Shown: piece by piece, positions 33,781-46,728 of the stretch
How the letters are laid out: the number at the start of each line of letters is the position of its first letter
Numbering within the stretch: position 1 is the first letter of the stretch
Origin: Megalopta genalis
Taxonomy: Eukaryota; Arthropoda; Insecta; Hymenoptera; Halictidae
Length of the DNA stretch: 64,000 nt
NCBI RefSeq assembly: GCF_051020955.1
Contig: NC_135027.1
Span: 124,001-188,000 of the forward strand
Direction of reading: 5' to 3'
The notes under the pieces: generated by a model
Told to the model about the DNA's origin: nothing
The model's database searches: none
The model's input: only the letters and a program-made list of their open reading frames with translations
Program-made: the position numbers and the translations under genes

Positions 33781-36700
33781 AATTAGTCGATATTGAAACG
33801 TGGAAGTCGAACGATTATCTGCGGCGGCGTCTCGAAGAAAGGATCGTCCGCGGCGGCAGGGCGCTGTGTACAGGACGTTTCATGGATTACAGTCGTTTGG
33901 ACCGCTATCTGCGACAGCGGGAATTTATGCGCGGCTCGAGCCGGTGCTGCGGAACGAGCCGGGCGACAGTTTCGCGGATTGCCAGCGGCCTTTGTTGGCA
34001 TGTTGGCTCTCAGACTTTCAGCGAGCGCGCGGAGCCGCGTAAACGAGCGACCAGGATCGTTCTGCAGCTGGCTCGTTTCAAGGAAAACGTTGGCACCGGG
34101 GCCACCGTTGCGATACACGATGCTGAAGGCAGATAAGTAGTCAAGGGGGGAAGCGCGTAAGAGGATTCCGCGCCTGGAATTCGTGCGGCAAGGACCCGCT
34201 GTGCAGTTTGACTTTCGTTAGTTACTGCAACCTGTACGACGCCGCCGCCGCCGCCGTCGCCGCGAAAAGAAGAGAAACACGTAACGGAGGACTCTTTGTC
34301 GAACGTTCTTTGCATTCCGGGTGGTAATCGGAGCCCAATTTTGAAGCTGTGTTTCCTTAACAAGCGCCGAAAATCAACCCGGAAAGTTCTGGCAGAAATT
34401 GAAGTAACTCGATCAATGAAACTACATTCTAAACGTCCTGTTATGTAACAATAAATCGCCAATATATTACGATAATATAATATAATGAATTTCGAGAACT
34501 AATCAAAACTAGTGTCACCGACATGTTTTACTTAACTTTTTAATGCGATGCAACTAGAGATGCAGATTCTGTCGAGGACTAGAACCGGTAAAAAAATGCC
34601 ACCGTTTCCTCCGGGAAAGAAAAAGCGCTCGCGCTAACTTCAACAACAAAGAAATTACTCTTGCAGGGATATCTAAGTCGGCCCTGCATCCGAGGAACAC
34701 GTATCCGGCATCAAGGCCGGCGTTCGAGGACAAAGGGGGCCATTTCGCAAGCGCACAGGGACCGATAAACGTTGCTCGTCGCGAAGTTGCGATACCAGAT
34801 AAAACACGGGGCCGGGAGGGTCGGCCACTTGAAAAATTGATTCCGCTCCGAAAGCGAGACGGCTGGAAACCGGCAGCTCGGCCAGAGGCCGGAAAAAGCA
34901 ATAACATAATTGTGCCGGACCGGGCCGGGCCGAGTCGGGTCGGGTCTGCCGGCGACGCCGCGTGAAAAGTACAATCGCAATTTCTCACGCGTCCCACTGG
35001 TCCGCGTAATTATTTTCTCGATTACCGGCGAGCTCTCGGACGTTTTTGCCGGTAATTGCGGGACATAGCTGGCCAATCGGCTCGCGGAATCCTCGAAGTT
35101 CCCCGCGCCGGGACTCGGTGCAACAATTAAGCAGTGAAACGGGAACTCGTGACGGGACGGGCCGCAGTTTATCGAGTCCTGGGTACAGCAAATCGCTGGT
35201 TAATGACTAATCGCCGATGGCTGAACGATGCATCGTTTATACGTTAGTTTTATCCAAATCCAATTTTATTGGATAATGCGCAACGCTGATTGGGGTCAGG
35301 GGTTAACGCAATCGTGTTTCCGATGAACGGCAACAGCGATCGCGACGCCTTCGTCTGACCCGATGTCGCTTTCTATTGTAATTGCAACAGTTCGACACGG
35401 CCAGCGTTTTTACGATTGAAGCGGTACGCTTTACGATTGGTTCGAGCATCGCGCAATGCATAATTGCGGGCACAGTTTCGACTGCGGCGCGACACGAGTT
35501 AGGATAATAACTCGGACAACGGCTGTGCGACTCGGCTCTCTGCGGTAAGTAGTCGTAATTGATTAAATGACTTTATTTTAGCAACACGCCCGATGAGAAC
35601 CAGCGGGGGGGCGAACTAACTGTCTTACACGGACGCTGTTCCGCTGCGATATTACGCCAAGAATATTAATTAATATTGTACCGAGAGCAAATGTTTAACC
35701 GTTACGATGATTAAACCCGTGTTCGTGGATTGTTCGACCGTTCTACCGCGAAGAGAATAATTCGCGCATCACCGGAGTGATAACGAATGATATTAAACGC
35801 GTCCCGGTGTTTCGGCGAGTTAAATAATGTGTATACAAAACGGTGGTTGCATAAAGTTGATTGATACGCGAATCGAAATGAACGCAAACGCGGAATTAAT
35901 GTCTTTGTTTGACAGAATATAACCGCGACGGCGGTCGACGCAGAAAACTTCGGGGCAATTTATTTTTTGCCGCAATTTATTGTTTCGGTCGCAGTTTCAA
36001 CCGGCATTCGTTAGCCTCCGTGAACATTCTTCGGTAATTATGAAAATCATAACTCGGGTGAAAACAGTATCGGCCGAGCTAAGCCGTAATTTCGGATCGG
36101 CGAAATTAAGAAACAATTTCTTTATTCAGCGTTCGTTCGCTTTTTAGAGATCCGCGGTCGATTACCAAGCCGATAGAAAGCTTTTGTCGTTTCTCTATTA
36201 GTTTGGCCGCTTTCGAACGATTTCTTATCGGGACTTCATTGCGGCTGGTCATCTTCTAAAAAACGATAGAAATTTCATTGGTTAAATATTCGCGGCGGAG
36301 GAAGGGATTTCGAAGAATCGAATGGCAACCGTAAAATTATATGCTGCGAGGGAAACAATGCTTTCATTTGTTTTACGGATATTAATGCATCTGTTAATTA
36401 AATTCTGTTACAATTAATATTTCATATTTAATTAACTCTCTCTCTCTCTCTCTTTCTCTCTCCTTCAAAAATGTCATTTTATGGTGGCTCTTTGCATAAG
36501 AATATGCAATCATATTTAATGGATACGTTAAAAAGGAATAAAATTACAGCGGTCATGTTTCAGCTGCGCATTTCGTGCGTTCGTGATAAAAACCGAGCGA
36601 GCAAGTGAAATTTTAGAGAATTAAAAGATTCGCGAGATTTATGAATATTTTAACCGCATTAATTCGCTAAAATTTCATGAATTATGGAAGCGTCGATTTC

Positions 36701-36960
36701 TTTCCGAAGAAAACAGACTTTTTAATGTTTCAGCTCTCGCGAAATCATTATCACGATTCGGTGGAAGCCGGTCGCGATTTTGTACAGCAATTCCGTAGCC
36801 GCTGAGGCACGCACACACGCGATTATCACGGGGCAAGAAGATTTGTGACAACCGGGGAAATGAGATTTGTACGGTTAATGCTGTATCCCGGCTCGGTTTT
36901 TGCATACAAAGAAGCAATTATAGTGCGAAAGGAGGGCGCCGCGACCGTCCGGAGAGGGAG
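33781..36960. other. Non-coding stretch
   Basis: A (GCC)n-like run lies at about 34234-34264 and a short (CT)n at 36435-36460. Overlapping Arg-rich frames at 33.8-35.2 kb on both strands have no domain. Nothing else recognised. Confidence 0.45.
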
Positions 36961-36982
36961 CGAGGGAGAGAGAAAGAGAGAG

Positions 36983-37024
<42 letters not shown>

Positions 37025-37028
37025 GGAG
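36961..37028. repeat. (GA)n microsatellite
   Basis: Nearly pure GA/GAAA tract on the plus strand, opposite in sense to the CT tract at 37241-37312. Confidence 0.95.
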
Positions 37029-37240
37029 ATAATTATTCGTCGGGGGGATTACAGTGAGATGGAGGGTGACCTTGTCGTGGAGCGGAAGGAGTTTTAAATA
37101 ATTTGTAGAAACAAAGGGCCGCGGCCGGTACGTGCTCTAATATCGCTTAAAGCAGCTGACATAAATCCTCGTTAAAACGAAATTACACTTGAGGGTGCTG
37201 CTACGAAAACTCCCCATAAACGTCCTGCGACCACCGGCTG

Positions 37241-37260
37241 GTTCTCTCTCCCTCTCTCTA

Positions 37261-37302
<42 letters not shown>

Positions 37303-37312
37303 CTCGCTCGCT
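37241..37312. repeat. (CT)n microsatellite
   Basis: Nearly pure CT tract. With the GA tract ~215 bp upstream on the same strand it forms an inverted pair. Confidence 0.95.
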
Positions 37313-37717
37313 CGCTCGCTGTAACCTCGTAAATTACTCGCGAGTCCGCCTCGTAAAAAATATTTATCGAAATCTATCGTGTGTACACAGGCCGCGCATC
37401 GACGCGACCTCACTTTACTGCCTCGAAAGAATCGTGTGAAAAATTGCAGCCCGTTTATCAGGTGTATCGCATGCCGAGTTACACGAGCCTGGACGTCCGC
37501 AGTGGCCGATAATTTAATTTATTATAGTTTGCCGGCTTTCGACGCAGCCTGCGTATCATCGATGCAGGACGATCTGTATTAAAATGGCAACCCTTGACCT
37601 AAGCTTCCCTAGAAAGGTCTCCGCTAATCGGTACAAAACATCTGAACTCGCCCAATTAATTCTCTTCATCAGTTATTTGGCAAAATGGTGTTTATTTTAT
37701 AAAATAGGATAGGTACT
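37313..37717. other. Non-coding stretch, no recognised feature
   Basis: Short overlapping frames only. No repeat or RNA gene seen. Confidence 0.4.
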
Positions 37718-37981
37718 TTAACCCTAAATTGCTCAAGTGGTGTTAGAAAGTTCAAAGGTCTAATTAAGGGATCGTCATTTTGTATCCATGTAAGAAAAAG
37801 TACTGTAAATGTTACTTTTCTGTTCGAGATATATTTATTTATACAATACTGTTAAATAATATATTTAAAATTTTCTAGAATAGCAATAACAAATTTACAG
37901 ATCATCATTGTTGCAACAAAAATACGTGTTCGAAATTCAGTGAACGTTTCCTCGATCCTCCTTTAAGCGTGCTAGGGTTAA
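37718..37981. mobile_element. TTAA-flanked short inverted-repeat element T5 (piggyBac-like, diverged)
   Basis: TTAACCCTAAATTGCTCAAG at the left. The reverse complement of the right end is TTAACCCTAGCACGCTTAA. Length is 264 bp with TTAA at both ends. The outer nine bases match exactly and the inner part is diverged. Confidence 0.5.
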
Positions 37982-38519
37982 CGCGAAATTTCAGGACAAA
38001 GCGAAGAAGATCGGCTAGAAGAGAAGAGAAATAGATCGGCTTCGAAGAGCAAGGATCGAGGATCGACAGGAGGTTGATCCAGCTGGATAGCAAAGAAGGA
38101 AAGCCGTATCTTTTCAGCCGCGTAATTGCCGGTGTCTCGGAATCCCACCATTTTCTCCGATGCCTGTCGAACAGTAACGCACACGTTAGAAACCGTTGGG
38201 CAAACCCCGTTTACAGTTTTCCGTAACCACCAATTTCAGTCAGGTATCTTGATTGTGCGACGCTCGACGTCGGATCTTACCGCGACAAATTATCTGGCTC
38301 GACGTTTCCACCGTGGACAGGTTTAATTTAACTTTTCACGTTACGTCTGTGGATCCAAGACGCTCCGTGACACGCCTGTTTCTTATTCGAAGAAACTCCC
38401 GCTTAAACAATCAACGGAGAGACTAAGACAAACTGTATTCCCACGATACGAAAGCATAGAAAATTATACGCCTTAGAAATCTCGCAGGTTTTGCAGTTTG
38501 AGCGTGCTCGTTTAATCGT
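37982..38519. other. Non-coding stretch, no recognised feature
   Basis: Single-copy-looking sequence between element T5 and the second cluster of repeat X. No supported gene. Confidence 0.4.
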
Positions 38520-38900
38520 GCCGCGTGACGGATGGACTTCGGGAATTTTTTTTCTAAAAAACCGAACGATAGATTTTAATAAAAATTTACAGGGTTGTTG
38601 CTGCAGGTTCGAAACGTATTTGAGAATTTTTGTGCATCGATATTGCTAAGACTTTGTCACTTATTCGCGCAGGAAGAGAGCTAGTCGAAAACGTTATTTT
38701 GAGATCGTCCTTATTCTTCGGCCTTCGAGAATTGAGGGTGGACTTCGAGAATTTTCTTCTGCGAAAGTGCAAAATATTTTTCCGTGAAACTTTGTGGGCT
38801 CGTTTACGACTGTTCGAACTATATTTATGAATTTTTGTGCATCGCTGTCATTGCGCGTTTATCGAGGCCACGACGTCCAAATTTCTCCGAATTTCTTCCG
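38520..38900. repeat. Ancient ~200-bp repeat X, cluster 2 (two units)
   Basis: Units anchored near 38595 and 38798 share GACTTCG.GAATTTT, TTTGTGGGCTCGTTTA-like and GAATTTTTGTGCATCG blocks with cluster 1. Confidence 0.6.
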
Positions 38901-39449
38901 ACAAAGTATCTAAAAAGCGTCTAATCTCTTCGCACGGAACGCGATGGAACTCGCAGCACCGGAGAGTTCCCTGCTACGAAATTGGCTCGGGCCAACCCCC
39001 GGGCATGGAGCAACTAACGAGGCATCGGCGTTCACTCTCTTCGACCTTCTAAAGCGATCGAGCGGCACAGTCGCCACTGCCTCTTACATAAACCTGTTAA
39101 ATCGTCCGCCTCCGAGTTTCCGAAGCTGAGCGTGGTTGGTACCACGCGGAAACTTGAGCAACCGGTGTGATTTTTGCCGTCGCGATTACGAGGCGTACCC
39201 CGAAGGGGAACGGTCACAACCTCGTCGCGGATTACGCAATTGTTATCCGGGCAACGAGAAGCGCGGCCAATCGAGCGTGCAGGTATCGCAAATCTGCGGA
39301 TCACGCGGGAACGTTTCCATTTCCACGTAATTTCACCATCGGCTATGCAAAGATAATCATTCATTCGATCGGTGAAATGTTAAACATTTTCCCGCGGACG
39401 CACATTTATAATCGATCTTTATAATCCCGATCTCACGAAGTTATTCTTA
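38901..39449. other. Non-coding stretch, no recognised feature
   Basis: CpG-rich single-copy-looking sequence with short overlapping frames on both strands and no recognisable domain. Confidence 0.4.
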
Positions 39450-39620
39450 TTCCGGAATTTCAGATTTGTAGGGCAGAATTTCCGATTTTTTTTCCCACAA
39501 AACTAGATGATACAGTTTCGCGAAATTTACTAGGCTCGTTTGTATATATTTCAACTGAACTTGCGAATTTTTTTACATTGCTGTACTTAAAACAATAGCA
39601 ATTACACACCTGGAAGCGAA
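39450..39620. repeat. Ancient repeat X, isolated unit
   Basis: Contains TAGGCTCGTTTGTATATATT then TCAACTGAACTTGCGAATTT. It aligns well with the unit near 33314 (TTATTTGTGCATATTTCAAC and onward). A further fragment may lie at 39660-39770. Confidence 0.55.
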
Positions 39621-39776
39621 AGCGGCAATTAGCAAGTATTAGCAAATATTTCCTATTTCTGAAATTATTAGGTGGGGCGACTTTAGGAATTTTTCGTCCA
39701 AAATTTTCACGCAGAAATAAAAATTTTCTGCATTATTTGCAATATACGAAACCTACATAGACATTCCTTTCTTTCT

Positions 39777-39996
39777 TTAACGCTAGACTTACGGAACCCG
39801 TCAAAATGGCGGAGCACTAATTGTTTAATGTACGATCGTTCATATCGTAAAGATACATTTATGGATTATTTATTCAATTTATATGTTACTTACGGCGAAC
39901 GTTACAATAACTCTTGTTAAAAATCAGAATAAATGTCTCACTTTTATAAACTAATATAAAACAGCTGTCTTTTGTGCTCCGTAAATCTAGGGTTAA
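39777..39996. mobile_element. TTAA-flanked short inverted-repeat element T3 (piggyBac-like MITE)
   Basis: Left TTAACGCTAGACTTACGGAA and right (reverse complement) TTAACCCTAGATTTACGGAG match at 16 of 19 bases. Length is 220 bp with TTAA at each border. No open frame. Confidence 0.75.
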
Positions 39997-40403
39997 TTAC
40001 GTTGTTGCGTTGAAACTGGTGCGATAATATTTTTAAATTCTTCAAACATGTTCACTGTTTCGTATTCGATCTTCTCATTTTTGTTGCGAACACGTAAAAT
40101 CCAATAATAATTCCCGGGACATTTTTACATTTTTACGTAAACGTTGAAATTAACGTAAATTAATTAAACGTTCGCGTCTGCTTGCGAAGCAGACATTCGT
40201 CGGACCGGTACGTGGGACGTAAACGCAACATTTGGAAATCGTTTATGGGAAAACGAAAGCATTATTCTCCGATACGTCGATATTACGTCAGACGCGTGCG
40301 TCGAACGTAACGCATAAGAAGTTACATTAAATGGTATATTCTTATGAAATTGTCTATTTTCATTGAATTATGTATACATTATTTTCGTGAAAAAAAATGT
40401 TCA
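39997..40403. other. Spacer between elements T3 and T4
   Basis: AT-rich single-copy-looking sequence. Nothing recognised. Confidence 0.45.
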
Positions 40404-40618
40404 TTAACACTAAACCTACCAAGCAGTAATACTAACTGACATGTACTGCTTCGCAAAAGTGAGAAGGCCGAATTTATTTAGAATTTATAAAGTTTTTATT
40501 ATAAAACTTGCTCCAACAATATAACTGATTCAAGCGTTCTCCACGAAGGAGTCTCGGAACTTTGCAGAATTGCAAAATAAGAAAGCGGTCACTTTGACCG
40601 CGGTAGATTTAGCGTTAA
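40404..40618. mobile_element. TTAA-flanked short inverted-repeat element T4 (piggyBac-like MITE)
   Basis: Left TTAACACTAAACCTACC and right (reverse complement) TTAACGCTAAATCTACC. Length is 215 bp. The termini resemble T3 (TTAACRCTARAYYTAC), so T3 and T4 are probably one family, although their interiors have diverged. Confidence 0.75.
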
Positions 40619-41514
40619 ATTAACTTGCGTGTACATATATGAATCGATAGAAACAATTAGATTGTACGTCTTGAATCGCGAGAAACATCCACGCTCGATA
40701 TCCGGATCGACGCAGAAGCTTCGCGCTTCACGGGCCACGGATCCCGGAACGTGGCGACCTTCGGTGCGTAATTGACTGACATTTCGCGCGATTGGATGGA
40801 TTCATTTGCATAGCAGGAAACAGGCCGGGACCCGCCTCGATTCCACGTAGCTGGGTAGATACGAGCTGCCGCGTTCCCCCGTAACGTGCTCTCGCCTTGA
40901 TACAGTTCCGACCCTGCTGAAAGTTTGATTGGTGTGCGGAGGATCTCTAATTCCGTGCCCCTTTAACGGAATGAAGACCTCTCTCTCCTCTCTTCCTCTC
41001 TCTGTCTCATTCTCTTTCTCTCACGCGCGCGATCCATCTCCGTTTCCCGTTCTTCTTCTTCTGGTAGCGGCGGACACCGCTGAAAGATCTGAGCCTGGAA
41101 TTCGTGTTTGTCTTTGCGGCGCGATTAACGCGTCCCTGGAGACAGACACGGTGCGATCCCGCGTGCTAGCTGCTGTTGCTTTAATCCCTCAGGAGATTAA
41201 CATTGACTTCCCCCGAACAAGAACCACGGAAATGACGACGCTGCAGCCGTGACGCGCGACGAATGCGCTCGGAGAACCTGCCGAGCTTCAAAGCGCAGTA
41301 GCCCCGGCAATTTTACGGCGGACCTTTTTCTCGCGCGGCGCGCGAATCGAATATCATCGCGAAATTGCACAGCCTAACTCCTGCCGAACGTACTTGTACG
41401 GGATACTTTGTTTGATCGACGCTACGGCATGTGCTTGCCAGAAGAGAGTTTATATTTACCGCGCGGATTTTAATGGTTCGTCGTGGAAACGAGTAAATAC
41501 AATTTAATACGGTA
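40619..41514. other. Non-coding stretch, no recognised feature
   Basis: CT-rich patch at 40979-41035. Nothing else supported. Confidence 0.45.
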
Positions 41515-42340
41515 CGGAGACCGAGAGAACTCAAGAATTTAATTATTTTAGTTTGAATTGATTAGGATTGTTGAACGAGTTTCTGCTTGGACCATGTTTC
41601 CTGCAACGAAGATTTTTGTGCAACTATTGGCTGCAAGGAGACGTTGAAAGTTGAAATAGTTGTACAGGAAATGAAATCGCGTTTGACGTGCAACCAATGA
41701 CGTGGTGAAATTCAAAACAATATGGAAAGTGAGAGAACTTAAGAATATAGTTGTTTTATTCTGAATTGATTAGGATTGTTGAACGAGTTTCTGCTTGGAC
41801 CATGTTTCCTGCAACGAAGATTTTTGTGCAACTACTGGCCGCATGGAAACGTTGAAAGTTGAAATAGTTGCACAGAAAACGAAATCGCGTTTCAATGCAC
41901 TTGTAATCAATGACGTCTTTCTCTAAGTCACGTGTGATTGCTCCCGATACAAACTTTCATAGAAATGATACGAAAGGAATGATAATAAAATTGAAAACAA
42001 TATGGAAAGTGAGAGAACTCAAGAATATAATTATTTTATTCTGAATCGATTAGGATTATTGAACGAACGAGTTTCTGCTTGGCCCATGTTTCCTGCAACG
42101 AAGATTTTTGTGCAACTACTGGCTGCAAGGAAACGTTGAAAGTTGAAATAGTTATACAGGAAACGAAATCGCGTTTCAATGCACTTGTAATCAACGGCGC
42201 GGTGAAATTGAAAACAATATGGAAAGTGAGAGAACTTAAGAATACAATTCTTTCATTGTGAATCGATCAGGTTTACTGAACGAACGAACGAGTTTCTGCT
42301 TGGCCCCTGTTTCCTGCGAGCAACGCAGACGATTTTTCTG
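41515..42340. repeat. Tandem array, ~210-280-bp unit (four copies)
   Basis: Copies are anchored on TATGGAAAGTGAGAGAAC (41721, 42001, 42218, and a diverged start near 41515). They share GAACGAGTTTCTGCTTGG, CATGTTTCCTGCAACGAAG and GTTGAAAGTTGAAATAGTT. The second copy carries ~70 bp absent from the others (GACGTCTTTCTCTAAG to the next anchor), and this extra segment is related to 50055-50135. Confidence 0.9.
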
Positions 42341-43057
42341 CAACGATTGGTGCAACGGACTTTTGATAGTGTAATCGAATGATCTAACTTTCCTCCCATT
42401 TCGCGTCTCTGTCGCAGGAATTCTGTCAACGTCGAACAATGGCAGGGCCGCTGGAACAAGTGTACTTTTACCAGCGCAGAAAATTGAACCCGTTCATTTG
42501 GACTTACGGTATAATTAATCAGGACAATGTACGTTTTCGCGGTATCTTTGATCGTGGCCCATTGTGCGGCCAGAAAACGTGCGTGTCAGTGTGTATCTGC
42601 AGCGGGTCAGATTGAATGAAACCACTTTCCGCGAATGGTCCGCTGTGTGATGCTGTGTGCGCAGCGGCGCGATAAAACTCGAAGAACTCGTATCCGTTTC
42701 ACTGTAGCGAACCGTCGTCGTTCGCGGGACCACCTGCCGCGGAATTAGGCGAACGACGCCGGGCTACGTTTAACGAAATTTCCGGGGAATTTCGTTGACG
42801 TTGGTCACGTTTTTCCGGCGCGGGTCTCGCAGAGTTACGGCGGCAGCGGCGTGTAAAATTCATTTTATGCAAAGGTTGGAAACAAGGTGAGACAGCCACG
42901 CTCGATTTGTACTGGTTCCCGAGTCAGCGAGCCAGAGACCGAGCCTGCTATCGTGTTATACCTTTACCGGTCCTAAACGAGGTCGACCAGCTCCGACCAT
43001 AACCACACCTCCTTTTACTAGAGCCGAGAGACTCCGGCGCGCTCTCGCGTCCGCCTT
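42341..43057. other. Non-coding stretch, no recognised feature
   Basis: No supported exon. Short antisense frames only. Confidence 0.4.
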
Positions 43058-43066
43058 GTCTCTCTT

Positions 43067-43124
<58 letters not shown>

Positions 43125-43129
43125 TGTTC
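43058..43129. repeat. Compound (CT)n(GT)n microsatellite
   Basis: A CT tract runs directly into a GT tract, followed by alternating purine-pyrimidine CpG/TpG sequence to about 43205. Confidence 0.95.
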
Positions 43130-46100
43130 GCACACGAACCTGGTCGTCGTCGTTGTGTGCTGCGTGCGCGAGCGCGCACGTGTGCAAGTGTGTGCGCGCG
43201 TGTTTTATCCCGCGATGCCAGACAACGCGAGATTCGACGGCAGATACCGGGAGGCGACCGACAAAAGCATCCTCGACGCCAGAATTTCAGCCGGACTGTT
43301 GAACGAAAAGCAAACGATGGACCCAGCCTTCTGATTTACATAACACGAACGCCGGCCGCCCGCGCGCCGGTTAGATCCGTGATACGATTCCGTGTGTATG
43401 CACATACGTGCTCCTTTACGCCTCGCTACGTTTTAATCGCGCGACCCCTGCGCAACGGGGAAGATTGTAATATGAAGATATTGACGCTTAATGCGCCGCG
43501 GATTTCGCGCGACCACGCTGCCCCCACGTTGTTATTTGCGGTGATTGCTTTAATTGGAAATTATGATTGGCCCGCCGGATTTTTAAAGCGAACAATACGA
43601 TTCCCGGATTCCCGGCACAATCCGCTCGAATTTGCCGCATTTGGCTACCTTCGCTGCGCGTGCATTCGGTTTTAATAATTAGATGCCGTTTTCTAAGTGA
43701 CTTCTATGTGGACGTGCATTAGCTCGATGCTTGCAAGCTAATGGCACGATACGAGTGGAACAAACGGCGGAAGGTTGCTGGATAAACATTTCATCGACTG
43801 AGATAAACAGCTGAATAGAATCGCAAAAATTCAGTATATATTTCTGCATAGTTCGCACACAGAAATGCGAAAGATTTTTAAAGAACTTAATTTCTGCTTT
43901 TTCGTGGTGCTATATTTTGTTACGTTGTTGGATACGAATGTTTACAGTTCAGACCAAAAGGTACAAGCTTTCTGATTATAAAAATAATGTTTTTCTTGAA
44001 TTCTGCATTTTCCTCGATTGCTAAATCATCGCTGCACCGCGTCTTCCACGGATCAAACCACGATTAGTTCAAACGTATCGATTACATCAAAGCTAAATTT
44101 TACACGCAACATGCGTAAAGATTGTTAAGAGTACTCTAAAAAGATCAAACGAAGCTAACGGAATCGCTAAAGTTATCCTAAAGGCTGCACTAGCGCCGCT
44201 TGCCCCATGGAGCAGCGAAGCCACGCCCAATTGGGAATTGCCACGCCTACTTTAAAGCTAAACAGAAGATCACCGCTGCTCCTCCGGTGCTCCCTTCCGC
44301 CCCTAAGAGCGGCAGAAAGCTCTTCCAGGGCCAATATCAGCCAATATCATGCGAATCGCGGCAATAACGGTGAATAATCCTGGAATTTTCTTCAGCGAGC
44401 ACCGCCCTTGCTCGTCGCTGCCGCTTCACGCGCCGTTCGCTCGTCCGCGCATTTTTAACGCCTCGGTCTTTCACTTTAAGAGCTAGAATGCGCGAAGCCA
44501 GCGCACGTAGGTGATGCGTGCAACTTTCCCTCGTAACCCTACGATCTTACGTGTCCGGCTCGGGGCCCGTTCCACGCCTTGGCCACCGTTATAAGGCAAT
44601 CAACGCCAGAAAACGAACGAATCGACGCTCTTCCATAAGCCGACAAAAAGCGGCCGTTACGGAGAACGAAAGCAGATCCGCCGGGGATAAAAAGTGAAAC
44701 GGTACTCCATCGTCGGGGCTTCTAACGAGGAACGAATCGACGATGACCGCTCATGAATCTCGGTCTAATGACACGATGCGCCGCGAACACGCTATGGAAG
44801 CTCTAATCCACCGCGCGAGACTGTAATTAATTGGACGAGAACCTCCGGCGCTGGCCAAGTTAACTGAAATTTCATTCCCGACCGATTCCCCTCTGCCGCG
44901 CGGATGCGAGGCAATTTTCGTTCGGCAAGCATGTTGCCGCCTTCTTCGACGCGACGATTTTATCTCGTTCGAATCTCCCTTTCGATTTCATTTCATCGGT
45001 TGCCACTGCGTTCCGATGCTAGAGATATAGCTCTTGCCGCGGGGATAATTAGACACCGAGGAAAATTTCGTTTCGAAAGTGAAGAAAATTGAACGAGACG
45101 ACGTCTGTGTTGTGCATTTTCTACGTTTACGATGTACATGTATGTAGTTCAACGGGTGACGTATGTATGAAACAGGGAGAAATGTAGAGGAACGTAGAAA
45201 CGCGGTCACGTTATTTTCAAACGTTTACAACGATTGAGATGGGAAATGAATTGTCTATCTGCGGAAATCGAGGCGGAACATTTTTCTGCCGCATAAAAAT
45301 CCACCGCGGACGATATTTTTAGATCTTTTATGCGAATTCAATGGAACGAACCGTATGAAATGGGGGAAACGAATATTCCGGCGAAACTAATCAATTGTTT
45401 CGCAAACGAACCACGCTCGTGGACAAAACCTGGGATATTGTTGGTACAAGAAACTGATGTAATACTTACGTTAAAGTGCGTTTCGCGTAAAGCAAAATAG
45501 TTCATCAACTAACATTTTCAGAAATTTTGCAGAAGGTGTTTGAACCGAAATGATACAATTTTACTTGTACAAAATTATAAGACGAAATTTATAAAAATAA
45601 ATAAAATGAAGAAAATTAAATGAAATTATTAAAAAATTTTAGAACAGTCTCCTTTATTTTCTACTATTCTATCATTCATTTAGGTAGACTCTGGTAAAAC
45701 TGGAATATTCTGAGCTCGAAAACACTGTTTTATAATTTTGATTGTATCTTTACTTTTGATTACAAGCAACGTCTAATCAACTATAAATAATATCTTGCAA
45801 TTTCGTCCAAGCAAAATTGTACTATTTTGGTACAAGTTAAACATTTTCTGTTACTTTCTGCAAAATTTACGAAAGCGTTAGAAATAAACCGTCGACGATT
45901 CCGAAAGCATTTGGATAACAGGTTGGCGGAGGTACGCGAACTGTCCAGAATTCGATTATCCTCTGTTCGAGCGTATTGTCTCGCGGCTGCGAAGTTCTTG
46001 TGCAGTTTTTGAAAAAGCCTGAATCGCTCGTCGAATAGTCGAAAAAAGAAAAAACAACGCGCGTTCTCCCTCGACGCGACGCGAAGCGGCGCTCGGTGTT

Positions 46101-46728
46101 CGACGCGTTTGGAAAGCAGTTCTTTCACCGGCGAGCTTTTCAAGCATTACCTCGGGGGAATATGAGCCGCTGCAAATAAAGAAACTTTCGTGCCGCGCCT
46201 CGTAAAATTGTGAAACGCGCTGCTCCGACCGACACTTTTATTTCCACGCGGGTACCTTAAGAACGCGAGCGACTCGGTCCGTCGCGATGCGATGCGATGG
46301 GATGCGATGCATTCGATGCGTTTACTGCGCGAGCGTGTGTACACGACCCTCTTATGAACTGTCTAACGTGATCGCCCATAAAATTTCCAAGGGGAAACAG
46401 AAGTTTTACTCCGAGAAGATGTCTGCCGCGAATGCAAGCCGCCCGGCGTCTTCCTTTACCGCGTAAGACTGCGTTTATGTTCTTAACATTGCCGATCGGA
46501 ACGGGGGTGTTTCGAACATGGTAACGTGTTCGATATTAAAAGCGCGATAATATGTTGGCCCCGCGGGAAAATTATGTTAAACGCATGGCTAAGTGAGTGT
46601 GCTTTTCTTCCACATTCCTTTTCGGTTATTTACGGCTTCTTTATTTGTTAGACGCAGCCGTTTCTTAACGAGGAGATCACGTTTTAGCGAGCAGCGAGGG
46701 AATTTTTTTTGAACAAATGCTTGTATTA
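43130..46728. other. Non-coding stretch, no recognised feature
   Basis: Includes a 187-codon plus-strand frame (43112-43675) that starts inside the microsatellite and shows no domain. No RNA gene or splice-supported exon seen. Confidence 0.45.

Noticed and set aside
43112..43675. 187-codon plus-strand frame
   Set aside because: It begins inside the CT/GT microsatellite, is Arg-rich, and lacks any domain or splice evidence.
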